Source: an uncultured Caryophanales bacterium (GTDB lineage Bacteria > Bacillota_I > Bacilli_A > RFN20 > CAG-826). From it: DNA of 64,000 nucleotides. The position numbers and the translations under genes are program-made. Shown in pieces: positions 8,130-17,200 of the stretch (position 1 is its first letter; every line of letters starts with the position of its first letter). Location: positions 230,439 through 294,438 of the forward strand of contig CALELS010000013.1 in the NCBI GenBank assembly GCA_937902735.1. The letters are read 5' to 3'. The notes under the pieces were generated by a model. That model worked only from the letters and a program-made list of their open reading frames with translations. It was not told where the DNA came from and searched no databases.

Positions 8130-8693
8130 ATGTCTAAAGAGTTAGAAAATGCGATGCTATCACTCAAAAGAGGAGATAGTAACGCTCTTGAAACCATCTA
8201 TAACCTGACCTATCGTGGTGTCTTTTCATTTGTATTTCCAATAATGAAAGACTACATGGCTACTGAAGATGTGCTTCAGATGACTTATATATCGGTATTT
8301 GAAAAGATATCTTTATATCAAGAAAAATCTAGCGCACTCAATTGGATTCTAACAATGGCTAAAAATATTGCCCTTAATGAATTCAACAAAGCCAAACGAA
8401 GTGTCGAATTTGATTTCGATGCCGAACAAGCTATTCCATCAAATCTTTACTCATTCGATGAAAGCTTGGATACTCCAACGATTGAACTTGCTAGCAAGAT
8501 TTTGTCTGAAGAAGATTTCAAAATCTTGATGATGTATGTTGTTGGAGGATATAAGCATCGTGAAATCGCAGATATTCTTGAGCTTCCTCTAGGAACAGTT
8601 ACATGGAAATACAATGCCGCATTAGACAAAATTAGAATCGAACTAGACAAACAAGAAAGACATGGACAAGAAAAACTTAGAAACCAAGCTTAG
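8130..8693 (+). CDS. ECF-type RNA polymerase sigma factor
   Basis: A 187-residue sigma-70-family factor with only regions 2 and 4. Region 2 spans about 10-90 (ATEDVLQMTYISVFEKISLY, then LNWILTMAKNIALNEF). Region 4 spans about 120-175 (LSEEDFKILMMYVVGGYKHREIADILELPLGTVTWKYNAALDKI) and contains the DNA-binding helix-turn-helix. It redirects RNA polymerase to a small regulon. A GTG directly before the ATG (8127) is a possible but less likely start. Its last 32 bp overlap the following membrane gene in another frame, the usual layout of a sigma factor and its membrane regulator. Confidence 0.88.
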   Translation: MSKELENAMLSLKRGDSNALETIYNLTYRGVFSFVFPIMKDYMATEDVLQMTYISVFEKISLYQEKSSALNWILTMAKNIALNEFNKAKRSVEFDFDAEQAIPSNLYSFDESLDTPTIELASKILSEEDFKILMMYVVGGYKHREIADILELPLGTVTWKYNAALDKIRIELDKQERHGQEKLRNQA

Positions 8694-10296
8694 CGAGGAA
8701 GGAAAAAGACTCGCTCCTAATGTTCTTAACAAGGTTTATAAAAAATTAGGCCTTGAATTTTCGTCATCCAAAGAAAATCTTCAAATTGAAAATACATTAA
8801 AAGAAGAAGGAAAACTTCTTGTAAAAAATAACTATCAAGAAGTTAATGAAAAGATTCCTCATACAAAACCATTACCTGGATTTATTAGATTTATTAAGAA
8901 CCCAATCACTATTTCTCTCTCCGCTTCGTTCTTAGTAGGAGTTATTGCAACTTCGGTTCTAATTCCTACTTTCATAAATAGAAGTAATCAGCAAGCAAAC
9001 GAAACGGGAGAAGGCGCTATTCAATTGACTGCAAACACTGTAACTCTCGATTTAATAAGTGCTTCCAAATCCTATAATGCAAAGATGCAATATGTTGTTG
9101 ATACTGATGGTTTGGTTGAAACAGACAAGGTAATTGCAATGGATGATTCCAGTGCTTACCTTATCGATAAATACGGCACAGCTCCATCCAATCGTAAGAT
9201 TAGCGATGAAAAAGAACAATTTGATATTTTCACGACAAAATACCTTACTACTGCTCTAAACTATGGTTATATTGAAAAACTTGACTATACAAAATCTAAT
9301 AAGATTATATTCAATATTTCATATGCGTCTAGAAGTGGAACAATCAAAGAAGAATTAGAAGAAAATATTCTTAACTTCATTCAAACAAACAAAGTCTTTA
9401 TCGAATATGAGTTTAAAGAAACAGAGATGGATATTTATTCTCAATACGATGAAAAAGATTATGAAAAGATTTCTTTAATTGTAGATTTATATGATCTTTC
9501 AAATCACTTATTTGTAGGAAACACAAAAACATTAAAAGAAGCGTTCTTTTCAAACGATGTAAAAGATTGGGTTGATAGATTCATTAATGAAGATATTGAA
9601 ATCATACAAGAATATGTCGATATGTTAACAGTTTTCAACGAATACGTTACTGGCAAAGAACAAATCGATTCAATGATTGATAGGTTCTATCATCATTCAC
9701 AAATATTACTCGATGATATTGAATTATTTAACCACTACATCGAAATCATTGATAACAGACTTCAAGATGTTAAAAACGAACTTTTATCTAATGGTTCTTC
9801 TGAGATTAAACAAGCCATTCAAGGCGGATATTATCTTCTTGCTAGATACTTAGATAAAAAATATTCATCTCATGGTCACAATATGCCAAAGAATGAACCA
9901 ATTGCAAAAATCATTAATTGGGACTTGTTTGTTGATGGATATGATGTATACAAAAATCAGCATGAACAAAGACACGATGCATTCGATGTAGAATCCTTTA
10001 GAAAATATCTTCCAAAAGCCTACGATGGTGAAGAATACACAAAAACCGAAGAAGACTTATTCAATCTGTATTGTGATTTGTATTCTGCAACCGCTTATCG
10101 CGATCAAGCATTTAGAATGATTGATGATAACTTCGTGGATATCGTTGTTATGATGATTGAAGATCACATATTCATGACCGATTTCGATGATGATGAGTTC
10201 TGCCATTATCATGGTGGACCGCAAAACGACGATTGGGATCACCACTTTGATGAATGGTGGGATGACAATCATCGTGATGGACCACATCACTATTAA
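8662..10296 (+). CDS. Single-pass membrane protein, probable anti-sigma factor with Asp/His-rich tail
   Basis: Not a family I recognise by sequence. 544 residues: a charged N-terminus of about 80 residues with two similar EEGK-containing helices, one transmembrane segment (about 81-103), then a long acidic domain predicted to face outside. The last 41 residues (504-544) hold seven His, eleven Asp, three Trp and one Cys. Position and topology (cytosolic N-terminus, one helix, sensor outside) match a membrane anti-sigma factor that holds the upstream ECF factor. The tail looks like a divalent-metal ligand cluster, so metal or envelope sensing is an inference. There is no zinc-binding HxxxCxxC anti-sigma motif. 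The gene ends at a terminator. Confidence 0.6.
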   Translation: MDKKNLETKLSEEGKRLAPNVLNKVYKKLGLEFSSSKENLQIENTLKEEGKLLVKNNYQEVNEKIPHTKPLPGFIRFIKNPITISLSASFLVGVIATSVLIPTFINRSNQQANETGEGAIQLTANTVTLDLISASKSYNAKMQYVVDTDGLVETDKVIAMDDSSAYLIDKYGTAPSNRKISDEKEQFDIFTTKYLTTALNYGYIEKLDYTKSNKIIFNISYASRSGTIKEELEENILNFIQTNKVFIEYEFKETEMDIYSQYDEKDYEKISLIVDLYDLSNHLFVGNTKTLKEAFFSNDVKDWVDRFINEDIEIIQEYVDMLTVFNEYVTGKEQIDSMIDRFYHHSQILLDDIELFNHYIEIIDNRLQDVKNELLSNGSSEIKQAIQGGYYLLARYLDKKYSSHGHNMPKNEPIAKIINWDLFVDGYDVYKNQHEQRHDAFDVESFRKYLPKAYDGEEYTKTEEDLFNLYCDLYSATAYRDQAFRMIDDNFVDIVVMMIEDHIFMTDFDDDEFCHYHGGPQNDDWDHHFDEWWDDNHRDGPHHY

Positions 10297-10297
10297 T

Positions 10298-10321
10298 ACT
10301 TCCTTTGGGAAGTTTTCTTTT
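10298..10321 (+). terminator. Terminator after the sigma/anti-sigma pair
   Basis: ACTTCC (10298-10303), loop TTTG, GGAAGT (10308-10313), then TTTCTTTT. Confidence 0.7.
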
Positions 10322-10365
10322 GCAAAACTTAATTAGAGCATTAAAATATTAGCGAGGATTTTATT

Positions 10366-11019
10366 ATGTCGTCAAAATTTGTTAAGAAAATTGTTTTTAC
10401 GGTTGTTTATGCAGTCGTATTTACCATCGGTCTAGTAATGATGATCATTGGTAGTTTAAATAGCCCAGCTGGAGATATGTCCATTATTGAAATTATTGGA
10501 CTTGTGATAGCTTTAATTGGCGGAATCGGTTTGATGGTTGAAATCAATTTATGGTTAGATTTCTTATCTTATCGCTTTGGATTCATCTATTGGCCTATTG
10601 TGCTAGTTATTGCTTTAGCAGCCTTTGGATTAAGTTTCTTATTTACCCCAATTCCAGCAAATCCTGAATTAGGAACAGAATTCAATCCAAACAACTGTGA
10701 ATATCTTGCAGTTATGCATGGATTAATTGTCTTCCTTGCTGTTCCAATGCTTGAAGGTCATGCATCACATTATATGGTTGTTGAAGATACATATATTGAT
10801 GATTATAAAATTGATACCCAAGAATATTATGCAGATTTCTATGTTCCTGGTTGGTGGAAAAAATTAATCGCTGTTGGCGTGCTTGGCGGTGGTTTCTATG
10901 GATTAAGTATGATTACTGGTGTATATCCATGGTTACCAATCATTTATGGTGCAATTGAAATACTCTTCGTTGGATATTTAACAATAATCTCTATTATTAG
11001 AAGAGCAAGAGCTAATTGA
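10366..11019 (+). CDS. Uncharacterised multi-pass membrane protein
   Basis: 217 residues with about six hydrophobic segments (roughly 9-28, 39-60, 72-92, 113-127, 168-184, 187-209) and one polar stretch (about 130-165) rich in Asp and Tyr. GAGG lies about 9 nt before the ATG. It follows the anti-sigma-like gene after a terminator and could be a target of that sigma factor, but I see no matching promoter and recognise no family. It converges on the aminopeptidase gene. Confidence 0.6.
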   Translation: MSSKFVKKIVFTVVYAVVFTIGLVMMIIGSLNSPAGDMSIIEIIGLVIALIGGIGLMVEINLWLDFLSYRFGFIYWPIVLVIALAAFGLSFLFTPIPANPELGTEFNPNNCEYLAVMHGLIVFLAVPMLEGHASHYMVVEDTYIDDYKIDTQEYYADFYVPGWWKKLIAVGVLGGGFYGLSMITGVYPWLPIIYGAIEILFVGYLTIISIIRRARAN

Positions 11020-11034
11020 TTTAAATATTAATTT

Positions 11035-12264
11035 TTAGAAAGCCCAATTTCCTTCTTTGAAGATTTGGACTTTTTTTCCATCTTTTAGATGAGCAACAAT
11101 ATCTAAGTCTTTACTACCAATCATGAAATCAACATGGATTGATGAATCATTGATACCTTTTTGATGTAATTCTTCGTTTGTATATTTATCGTAGTCTTTA
11201 ACAAGATTTGTAAAGCCCATACCTAACGCTAAATGACAGGCTGCATTTTCATCAAATAATGTATTGTAGAAAAGTAAACCTGTTTTGTTAATTGGGGAAT
11301 CGAATGGTACTAAGGCAACTTCTCCTAAATATGCTGCACCTGGATCCATACTAATCATGTGTTTTAATAATTCTTCATTCTTTTCGGCGTGAACTTCAAT
11401 AGCTTTACCATCTTTAAACCTTATTGAAAAATTTTCAATAAGTTGTCCTTGATAAGAAAGTGGCTTTGTCGAATATACAATTCCTTCTGCTTTGCCTTTA
11501 ATTGGTGAAGTAAAACATTCTTCTGTAGGAATATTTGGATTGTAATAAATATTTGTCCCTAAAGTATGTTCCCCGCCAGCACACCAATTAACTTCATGAG
11601 AAAGCCAAACTCTGAAATTGGTGCCATTTGTGGAGTGATATTCCAAATAATCGATATCAAGAGAATTCATAAAATCAGTGTATCTAGCAAGATTCTTATT
11701 ATGTTCATCCCATGCTTTAATAGGGTCAACTCCATCGCATCTTGCAACGCTTAAAACTGCTTTCCAAAGCTCTTCAACAGCTTTCTTCTTAGAAAGATGT
11801 GGAAAAACTTTTTTAGCCCAAGCTTCTGCTGGAACGCCAACAATGTTCCATTGATATTTGTTTTCTCTTTCATCTCTTAGAGGTTTCATAATTGGATAAA
11901 CTCTTTTTGAGATAGCAGCAAGCTTTGCTTGATTAACACCTTTGAGTCCATCAGGATCATCACTGTCTAGCCAAATAGTTACAGGCAATATCTTGTTATA
12001 ATATTTCTCTTTTTCGATTCTCCACTCAGGAATATCTGAAAGGTTTTTAACACTGGCCTTCTTATAATGAACCTTAGCAACTTTATTTGATGAGAATTCA
12101 ACGACAACCTTGCTAGCGCCCAATTTATAACATTCTTCCGCAACATAACTTGCTAATAAATCTTGGGAAACATCAGCGTTAACAATTACATATTGTCCTT
12201 TTTGAACATTTGCGCCAACCTTAGCAATTACTTTTGCATAATTTCTTAATACACTTTTCTTCAT
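11035..12264 (-). CDS. M29 family aminopeptidase (AmpS/PepT-II type)
   Basis: A cytosolic, metal-dependent aminopeptidase that removes N-terminal residues from short peptides. 409 residues, the usual length. The binuclear-metal ligands of the family can be placed in NIPTEECFTSP (Glu), AYLGEVALV (Glu), LFDENAACHLALG (His) and SSIHVDFMIGS (His, Asp). The ATG at 12264 is preceded by AGGAGG. It is a lone gene with its own promoter region, divergent from the DUF308 gene. Peptide turnover for nutrition is the likely role. Confidence 0.9.
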   Translation of the reverse strand: MKKSVLRNYAKVIAKVGANVQKGQYVIVNADVSQDLLASYVAEECYKLGASKVVVEFSSNKVAKVHYKKASVKNLSDIPEWRIEKEKYYNKILPVTIWLDSDDPDGLKGVNQAKLAAISKRVYPIMKPLRDERENKYQWNIVGVPAEAWAKKVFPHLSKKKAVEELWKAVLSVARCDGVDPIKAWDEHNKNLARYTDFMNSLDIDYLEYHSTNGTNFRVWLSHEVNWCAGGEHTLGTNIYYNPNIPTEECFTSPIKGKAEGIVYSTKPLSYQGQLIENFSIRFKDGKAIEVHAEKNEELLKHMISMDPGAAYLGEVALVPFDSPINKTGLLFYNTLFDENAACHLALGMGFTNLVKDYDKYTNEELHQKGINDSSIHVDFMIGSKDLDIVAHLKDGKKVQIFKEGNWAF

Positions 12265-12367
12265 AACGACCTCCTTATATCGACTACAATATTTTACATT
12301 TTCTATTCTTTTTTGTTTACAAAAAAATAATGTAATTTATAATCTCTTAAGGAAAGGAGCGTAGAAA

Positions 12368-12979
12368 ATGAAAAAGTTTTTTATCGTTGCAAACGCTTGG
12401 AGATTTATCGAAGCAATCTTATTAATTACTCTTGGCATTTTTACAATCATATTTGCTAATAGTACTGATTTTAAATGGGTAATTGGTTTAATTGCTGCTA
12501 TTTCATTAATTATCGATGGAACTTTTAATTTAATTTATTATTTCTTCAGAGTAATGTTCCACGAAGCAAAAGCTGGATTAATTAGTAGTGTAGGAGAAAT
12601 TACAATTGGTATTTTTATCATTGTTGCCTCTTCTGCAAACAAAACATTCTTTGTTGATAATTTTGTTCTATTAGTTTCCTTACTACTCATTGTAGTAGGT
12701 AGCACACTTATTATTGAAGCTACTGCTAAAATTGTTGCAAAAACTGCTACAGTTGTGGCTTTAGTTGTTGAATATTCCCTTGGTGCATTAGGCATTGCAT
12801 TAGGAATTCTTGGTTTAGTCTTTATGACTAGCGATGTTCTCTTAATTATTGCTGGTGCAGTATTAATTGCTGCTGGAATAGTTTTGACATTATTTGTTGT
12901 TCTTTCATTAATTACTGCTGTCCGTGCAGGAAAAACAGTTAGAGAGTTCTTCGAAAGCGATAATAGCATAAAGAAATAA
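12368..12979 (+). CDS. DUF308/HdeD-like membrane protein
   Basis: 203 residues made almost entirely of six hydrophobic helices in three pairs, the pattern of HdeD/DUF308 proteins. HdeD in Escherichia coli is linked to acid resistance, but the Gram-positive homologues have no proven role. AAAGGAG about 10 nt before the ATG gives a strong start. It ends at a terminator shared with folD. Confidence 0.7.
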   Translation: MKKFFIVANAWRFIEAILLITLGIFTIIFANSTDFKWVIGLIAAISLIIDGTFNLIYYFFRVMFHEAKAGLISSVGEITIGIFIIVASSANKTFFVDNFVLLVSLLLIVVGSTLIIEATAKIVAKTATVVALVVEYSLGALGIALGILGLVFMTSDVLLIIAGAVLIAAGIVLTLFVVLSLITAVRAGKTVREFFESDNSIKK

Positions 12980-12982
12980 AAG

Positions 12983-13026
12983 AAAATCCACCTGTTCGCT
13001 TATTGAATTCGGTGGATTTTTTCTTT
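12983..13026. terminator. Bidirectional terminator between the DUF308 gene and folD
   Basis: AAAATCCACC (12983-12992) pairs with GGTGGATTTT (13011-13020). T-rich tracts follow on the plus strand and the A-rich left flank provides them on the minus strand, so it can end both converging transcripts. Confidence 0.85.
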
Positions 13027-13821
13027 TTATTTTGTATGTAATTTATATGCTGTAATTAGATTCTCCATTAGTGTTAATCTAGTTAATAGACCAACGCCTC
13101 CAGGAACTGGAGTTTGAAGTGCAACATCAAGTCCTGGTTTTGCATCGCCATGAAGACCATCTTCATCACGAGAAATACCAACATCAACAACAATTGCACT
13201 CTTCTTTAATGGTTGATCGCTTAAGAAGTGTTTCTTACCAATTGCTACTACAACAATATCAGCATGGGCAAGATAGAAGTCCATATCTTCTTTTGTTGTC
13301 CTTGAGTGAAGAACGGTGACATTACAATGTTCTTTTAGTAATAATTTAGCGGCAGGTTTACCAACAATATTGCTTCTTCCAAGCACAACTGCATTCTTTC
13401 CTACAAAATCAACATTTTCACTCTTTAAGTAGTTAATGACACCTAAAGGTGTGCATGGTGAATATTGGCTAAGTGGATGAAATCCATCAATATCTTTAGT
13501 TGGATTAACTGATAATTTGACAATATCTTCGTTAATATGCTTTGGTAGTGGCATTTGAACAATCAATGCATCAACTGAATCATCCTTATTGATTTCATCA
13601 ATTTGTTTTAATAATTCTTCTTGTGAAATTTCTATAGGAAGTTTGATAAGTCTAGCATCAAGTCCAATTTCTGCAGCATCTTTTAGCTTACCTTTAACAT
13701 ATGCATTACTACCTGCATCTTCATTAACTTGGATAATAACTAAAGATGGTTTTCTTTCAAACGACAAAACTTCATCTTTTAAAAATAATTTTCTTTGTTT
13801 TACGTATTCTTTAATTTCCAT
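13027..13821 (-). CDS. folD: Bifunctional methylenetetrahydrofolate dehydrogenase/cyclohydrolase
   Basis: Interconverts 5,10-methylene-, methenyl- and 10-formyl-tetrahydrofolate for purine and formyl-Met synthesis; cytosolic. About 264 residues. The catalytic Tyr/Lys lie in NAYVKGKLKDAAEIG, followed by KDIDGFHP, the Rossmann GRSNIVGKP and TPVPGGVGLLTRLTLMEN (the usual Pro after GGVG is Leu). The start is placed at 13821 (MEIKEYV). The longer frame to 13878 would run back through the secG terminator. A TAATAT box ends 7 nt before this ATG and no Shine-Dalgarno fits, so the message may be leaderless. Confidence 0.93.
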   Translation of the reverse strand: MEIKEYVKQRKLFLKDEVLSFERKPSLVIIQVNEDAGSNAYVKGKLKDAAEIGLDARLIKLPIEISQEELLKQIDEINKDDSVDALIVQMPLPKHINEDIVKLSVNPTKDIDGFHPLSQYSPCTPLGVINYLKSENVDFVGKNAVVLGRSNIVGKPAAKLLLKEHCNVTVLHSRTTKEDMDFYLAHADIVVVAIGKKHFLSDQPLKKSAIVVDVGISRDEDGLHGDAKPGLDVALQTPVPGGVGLLTRLTLMENLITAYKLHTK

Positions 13822-13828
13822 ACCTAAT

Positions 13829-13834
13829 ATATTA
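13829..13834 (-). promoter_or_regulatory. -10 box of folD (leaderless type)
   Basis: TAATAT on the minus strand, exactly 7 nt before the folD ATG. The -35 region is poor. Confidence 0.4.
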
Positions 13835-13839
13835 GAGCA

Positions 13840-13873
13840 AATAAAATAAAAAATGTATCGAAATCGATACATT
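13840..13873 (-). terminator. secG terminator
   Basis: A palindrome of 10-bp arms (AATGTATCGA at 13852-13861, TCGATACATT at 13864-13873) followed on the minus strand by TTTTTTATTTTATTT. Confidence 0.8.
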
Positions 13874-13895
13874 ATCATCTGGAGTAGTCTATCTA

Positions 13896-14126
13896 TTAAC
13901 TGATAGAACTAATTAATATCGCAAGGAACATAAATATAATTGCAAAGCCGAAGGTTAGATAAGTAATAACTTTTTCAGAACCTCTTTCCTTTGTTTTTAC
14001 AAAGATGTTCATGCCACCACCAGTAATAGCACCAGAAGCACCTTCTGATTTACCACCTTGGAGCAATGATAAAACAATGATAATAACTGCTATTACTAAG
14101 AAGATGTAATCATACCATTGTAACAT
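13896..14126 (-). CDS. secG: Preprotein translocase subunit SecG
   Basis: A small membrane subunit of the SecYEG channel that assists SecA-driven export. 76 residues with two transmembrane helices (about 7-23 and 53-73), joined by the conserved Gly-rich loop (LLQGGKSEGASGAITGGG). AAGGAAGG lies upstream of the ATG. It is followed by a terminator, so it is transcribed alone. secA is about 4 kb further on, on the same strand. Confidence 0.9.
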   Translation of the reverse strand: MLQWYDYIFLVIAVIIIVLSLLQGGKSEGASGAITGGGMNIFVKTKERGSEKVITYLTFGFAIIFMFLAILISSIS

Positions 14127-14286
14127 TTTGTCTTTTTCCTTCCTTGGATACCTTTAATATAATACACAACTATTTTTCTAAAGCAATGCTTTATATGAAC
14201 ATTATTGACATTTGGTATAACAATGAAGGGTTTTTATATTGAAGACATCTACTAATTATTAGTAAAATATGAAAGAGGAATTAAAC

Positions 14287-15216
14287 ATGTCTATTGAGTT
14301 AAGCAACGAAGAACGCGAAAGACGTTATAGGATTAAATGGTATAAAAGAGACTATGATAAGTGTCATAGAGCAATTAGAATTTTTCTACTTGTTTTTATT
14401 TTGTCCATATTAACTGTTTCACTTGTTGGTTTTTTTGTCGATTTCTTATCAACTAAATTTGGGGAATTGGTAATTATTGCCTCAAAAGTCAATAAAGAAA
14501 ACGCGATGAATATTGGCAAACTTACTTTTCTTTCCTTTATACCTGTGCTCCCATTATTTATTCCTAATTTTACAGAATTGTGGATATATTCTGTTAATAA
14601 CGCCGTAGAGAAAAAACACGATAAAAAAATTGACGAAATATACAAACTCAAATATTCACGAAAAATCAGCGAATCACAATTTGAACAAATGAGAAAAGAT
14701 GAATATGCACGCTATGAAGTTGTTAGTGATAGAGCTGAAAAATTCGATATATTTAAGGACTTTGTAATAATAGCACTTTGCATAATATCAGCTACTGCTC
14801 TTGTTGTTTTATATTACATTTTAACAAAAGACTTTTTCGCTACTTTAACTCGTTCTACAAACACAAATAAATTCTTAGCTTTTATTGAAAACATTAGAGA
14901 TGTTTATATATGGTACATTTTACCGGTGTTTAACCTCTTCCTCGTAGCTTTCCCATCGTTCCTTGCTTTTAAGTTAGATAATAGACCAGTATGGGTTATG
15001 ATACTTTCAACTATTGTCACTCTTTTATTCATGGTTGGTATACCAATCTTAATTGGATGGTTGGGTGGAATTGTAGCTTTAATTGTTGAAGTTCTTATTG
15101 TTGGTGGTGCAATAGTTTTGATAGTAGTCTTTGCCGCTGGTGTGGCCGATGGATATACCATGGTTGGTAAAGTTAAAGGACCAAACGGACAAGAATTTAC
15201 AATTCACCGTTTTTAA
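14287..15216 (+). CDS. Uncharacterised multi-pass membrane protein
   Basis: About 309 residues. A basic, charged N-terminus (ERERRYRIKWYKRDYDKCHRA) is followed by hydrophobic segments near 32-52, 77-92, 159-178, 204-223 and 230-292, with a charged coil between the second and third. The ATG at 14287 is chosen because GAGG lies 8-9 nt upstream; the ATG at 14269 has none. It ends with a short non-hydrophobic tail (KGPNGQEFTIHRF). I recognise no family. It converges closely on uvrB (3 bp apart). Confidence 0.6.
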   Translation: MSIELSNEERERRYRIKWYKRDYDKCHRAIRIFLLVFILSILTVSLVGFFVDFLSTKFGELVIIASKVNKENAMNIGKLTFLSFIPVLPLFIPNFTELWIYSVNNAVEKKHDKKIDEIYKLKYSRKISESQFEQMRKDEYARYEVVSDRAEKFDIFKDFVIIALCIISATALVVLYYILTKDFFATLTRSTNTNKFLAFIENIRDVYIWYILPVFNLFLVAFPSFLAFKLDNRPVWVMILSTIVTLLFMVGIPILIGWLGGIVALIVEVLIVGGAIVLIVVFAAGVADGYTMVGKVKGPNGQEFTIHRF

Positions 15217-15219
15217 TTC

Positions 15220-17199
15220 TTATTTATTTAAATATTCTGCTTTGATTTCAAATATCAAATCCCTGATTTCTGCGGCTTTTTCGAAGTCATATTCTTTAGC
15301 GGCGTTCTTCATTTCTTTTTCTAGTCGTTTAATCTCTCGCTCTATTTCAGTTCTACTTGAAGCTTTGCTTAACTTCTTGCTTCTATCAGTTTCAGTTTCT
15401 ATGTTAGTAAGAGGAGAACGAACTTCTTTAATAATTGTTGTTGGAATAATTCCATATTCTTCATTATATGCACTTTGAATTGAGCGACGACGATTCGTTT
15501 CGTCGATAGCTTCTTTCATAGAATCAGTCATCGTATCTGCATACATAATAACTTTTCCATTTTTATTTCTTGCCGCCCTACCTATAACTTGAATTAAAGA
15601 CCTCGTTGAACGTAAGAAACCTTCTTTATCAGCATCTAAAATTGCAATTAATGATACTTCTGGTATATCTAATCCTTCTCTTAAAAGATTGATACCAATA
15701 AGAATGTCATATTTTCCTTTTCTCAATTGATAGATGATTTCAGTTCTTTCTAGAGTCTTGGTTTCATTATGAAGATAGGCAACTTTATATCCTCTTTCTT
15801 TGAGGTATTCAGTTAAGTCTTCCGCCATACGAATTGTAAGAGTTACAACCATCACTCTTTCGTTTGCTTTTAATCTTAGATTAATCTCATACATTAAGTC
15901 ATCAATTTGACCTAACGTTTTTCTAACTTCTACAATAGGATCTAGAAGCCCAGTCGGACGAATAATTTGTTCAACGACTTCGTGTCCACATTTATCAAGT
16001 TCATAATCCCCAGGAGTGGCACTTGTGCATATTGTTTGAGGCATTAAAGATTCAAATTCCTCAAAGTTTAAAGGTCTATTATCGAGTGCACTTGGTAATC
16101 TAAATCCATATTCAACAAGAGTCATCTTACGAGAGCGATCTCCGTTATACATACCCCTAACTTGTGGAAAAGTAACATGCGATTCATCAACAACTAATAG
16201 GAAGTCTTTAGGGAAATAATCAATAAGAGAGAATGGTCTAGTACCAGGTGCCCTTTTATCAATGTGTCTTGAATAGTTTTCAATACCTGGGCACATTCCA
16301 AACTCAAGCATGTTTTCGACATCTTGTCTGGTGCGCATCTCGATTCTTTCTGCTTCTAAATATTTACCACTTTCTTTGTAGAACTTAATTCTTTCTTCAA
16401 GTTCTTCAAGAATTGTTTTGGTTGCTTGTTTAATTCTTTCTCTAGTGGATGCGTGGTCATAGGCTGGGAAAATAGGAAATGTCTTATAAGAGGTTTTCAC
16501 TTCTCCAGTAAGAACATCCACAATTGAGATTCTTTCTACTTCATCTCCAAATAGTTCAATGTGAAGAACAACTTCACTTGAATATGGAAGACCAATATCA
16601 ATAACATCTCCCCTAACTCTAAATGAACCTGGTTTAATATCTAAATTATTTCTAGTATATTGAGCATCAACTAATTTGTGTAAAAATTCTTCGCGATTAA
16701 TTTCTTCTCCTTCACGAATATCAAATACCAAACGTCTATATTCATCTGGATCAGTTAATCCATAGATCGATGCAACAGAAGCAACAATGATAGTATCTCT
16801 TCTTTCCAAAATGGAATTAATGGCACTTGTGCGCAACATTTCGATTTCTTCGTTCATCACTGCGCTCTTATCAATGTATGTATCAGATTTAGGTAAATAA
16901 GCTTCAGGTTGATAAAAATCGAAGTTAGAAACAAAATACTCTACTCTATTATTTGGGAATAGTTCTTTGAACTCACCATATAATTGGCTAGCTAATGTTT
17001 TATTATGAACCAACACGAGCGTTGGCTTTTGAACTTTTTCAATTATATTAGCAACAGTAAAAGTTTTCCCTGTTCCAGTTGCACCTAAAATAACTTGTAA
17101 TTTCTTTCCTATTTCAATACCATCAACAATTTTTGAAATAGCCTCTGGTTGATCTCCAGTAGGTTTATATTTCGAAATTAATTCAAATCGGTGGTCCAT
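15220..17199 (-). CDS. uvrB: Excinuclease ABC subunit B
   Basis: The central damage-verification helicase of nucleotide excision repair; it loads with UvrA and recruits UvrC. 659 residues, full length. Walker A GATGTGKT is at 39-46. The beta-hairpin region follows, then [10 protein letters not shown] (motif II) and [16 protein letters not shown] and [10 protein letters not shown] (helicase motifs V and VI). The C-terminal UVR domain that binds UvrC covers about 622-659. It follows prfB after 1 bp. uvrA and uvrC are not in the window. Confidence 0.97.
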   Translation of the reverse strand: MDHRFELISKYKPTGDQPEAISKIVDGIEIGKKLQVILGATGTGKTFTVANIIEKVQKPTLVLVHNKTLASQLYGEFKELFPNNRVEYFVSNFDFYQPEAYLPKSDTYIDKSAVMNEEIEMLRTSAINSILERRDTIIVASVASIYGLTDPDEYRRLVFDIREGEEINREEFLHKLVDAQYTRNNLDIKPGSFRVRGDVIDIGLPYSSEVVLHIELFGDEVERISIVDVLTGEVKTSYKTFPIFPAYDHASTRERIKQATKTILEELEERIKFYKESGKYLEAERIEMRTRQDVENMLEFGMCPGIENYSRHIDKRAPGTRPFSLIDYFPKDFLLVVDESHVTFPQVRGMYNGDRSRKMTLVEYGFRLPSALDNRPLNFEEFESLMPQTICTSATPGDYELDKCGHEVVEQIIRPTGLLDPIVEVRKTLGQIDDLMYEINLRLKANERVMVVTLTIRMAEDLTEYLKERGYKVAYLHNETKTLERTEIIYQLRKGKYDILIGINLLREGLDIPEVSLIAILDADKEGFLRSTRSLIQVIGRAARNKNGKVIMYADTMTDSMKEAIDETNRRRSIQSAYNEEYGIIPTTIIKEVRSPLTNIETETDRSKKLSKASSRTEIEREIKRLEKEMKNAAKEYDFEKAAEIRDLIFEIKAEYLNK

Positions 17200-17200
17200 A

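Noticed and set aside
13822..13878. Upstream extension of folD to 13878
   Set aside because: The extra 19 codons run through the secG terminator hairpin, and the residues (YRFRYIFYFIC) do not match FolD.
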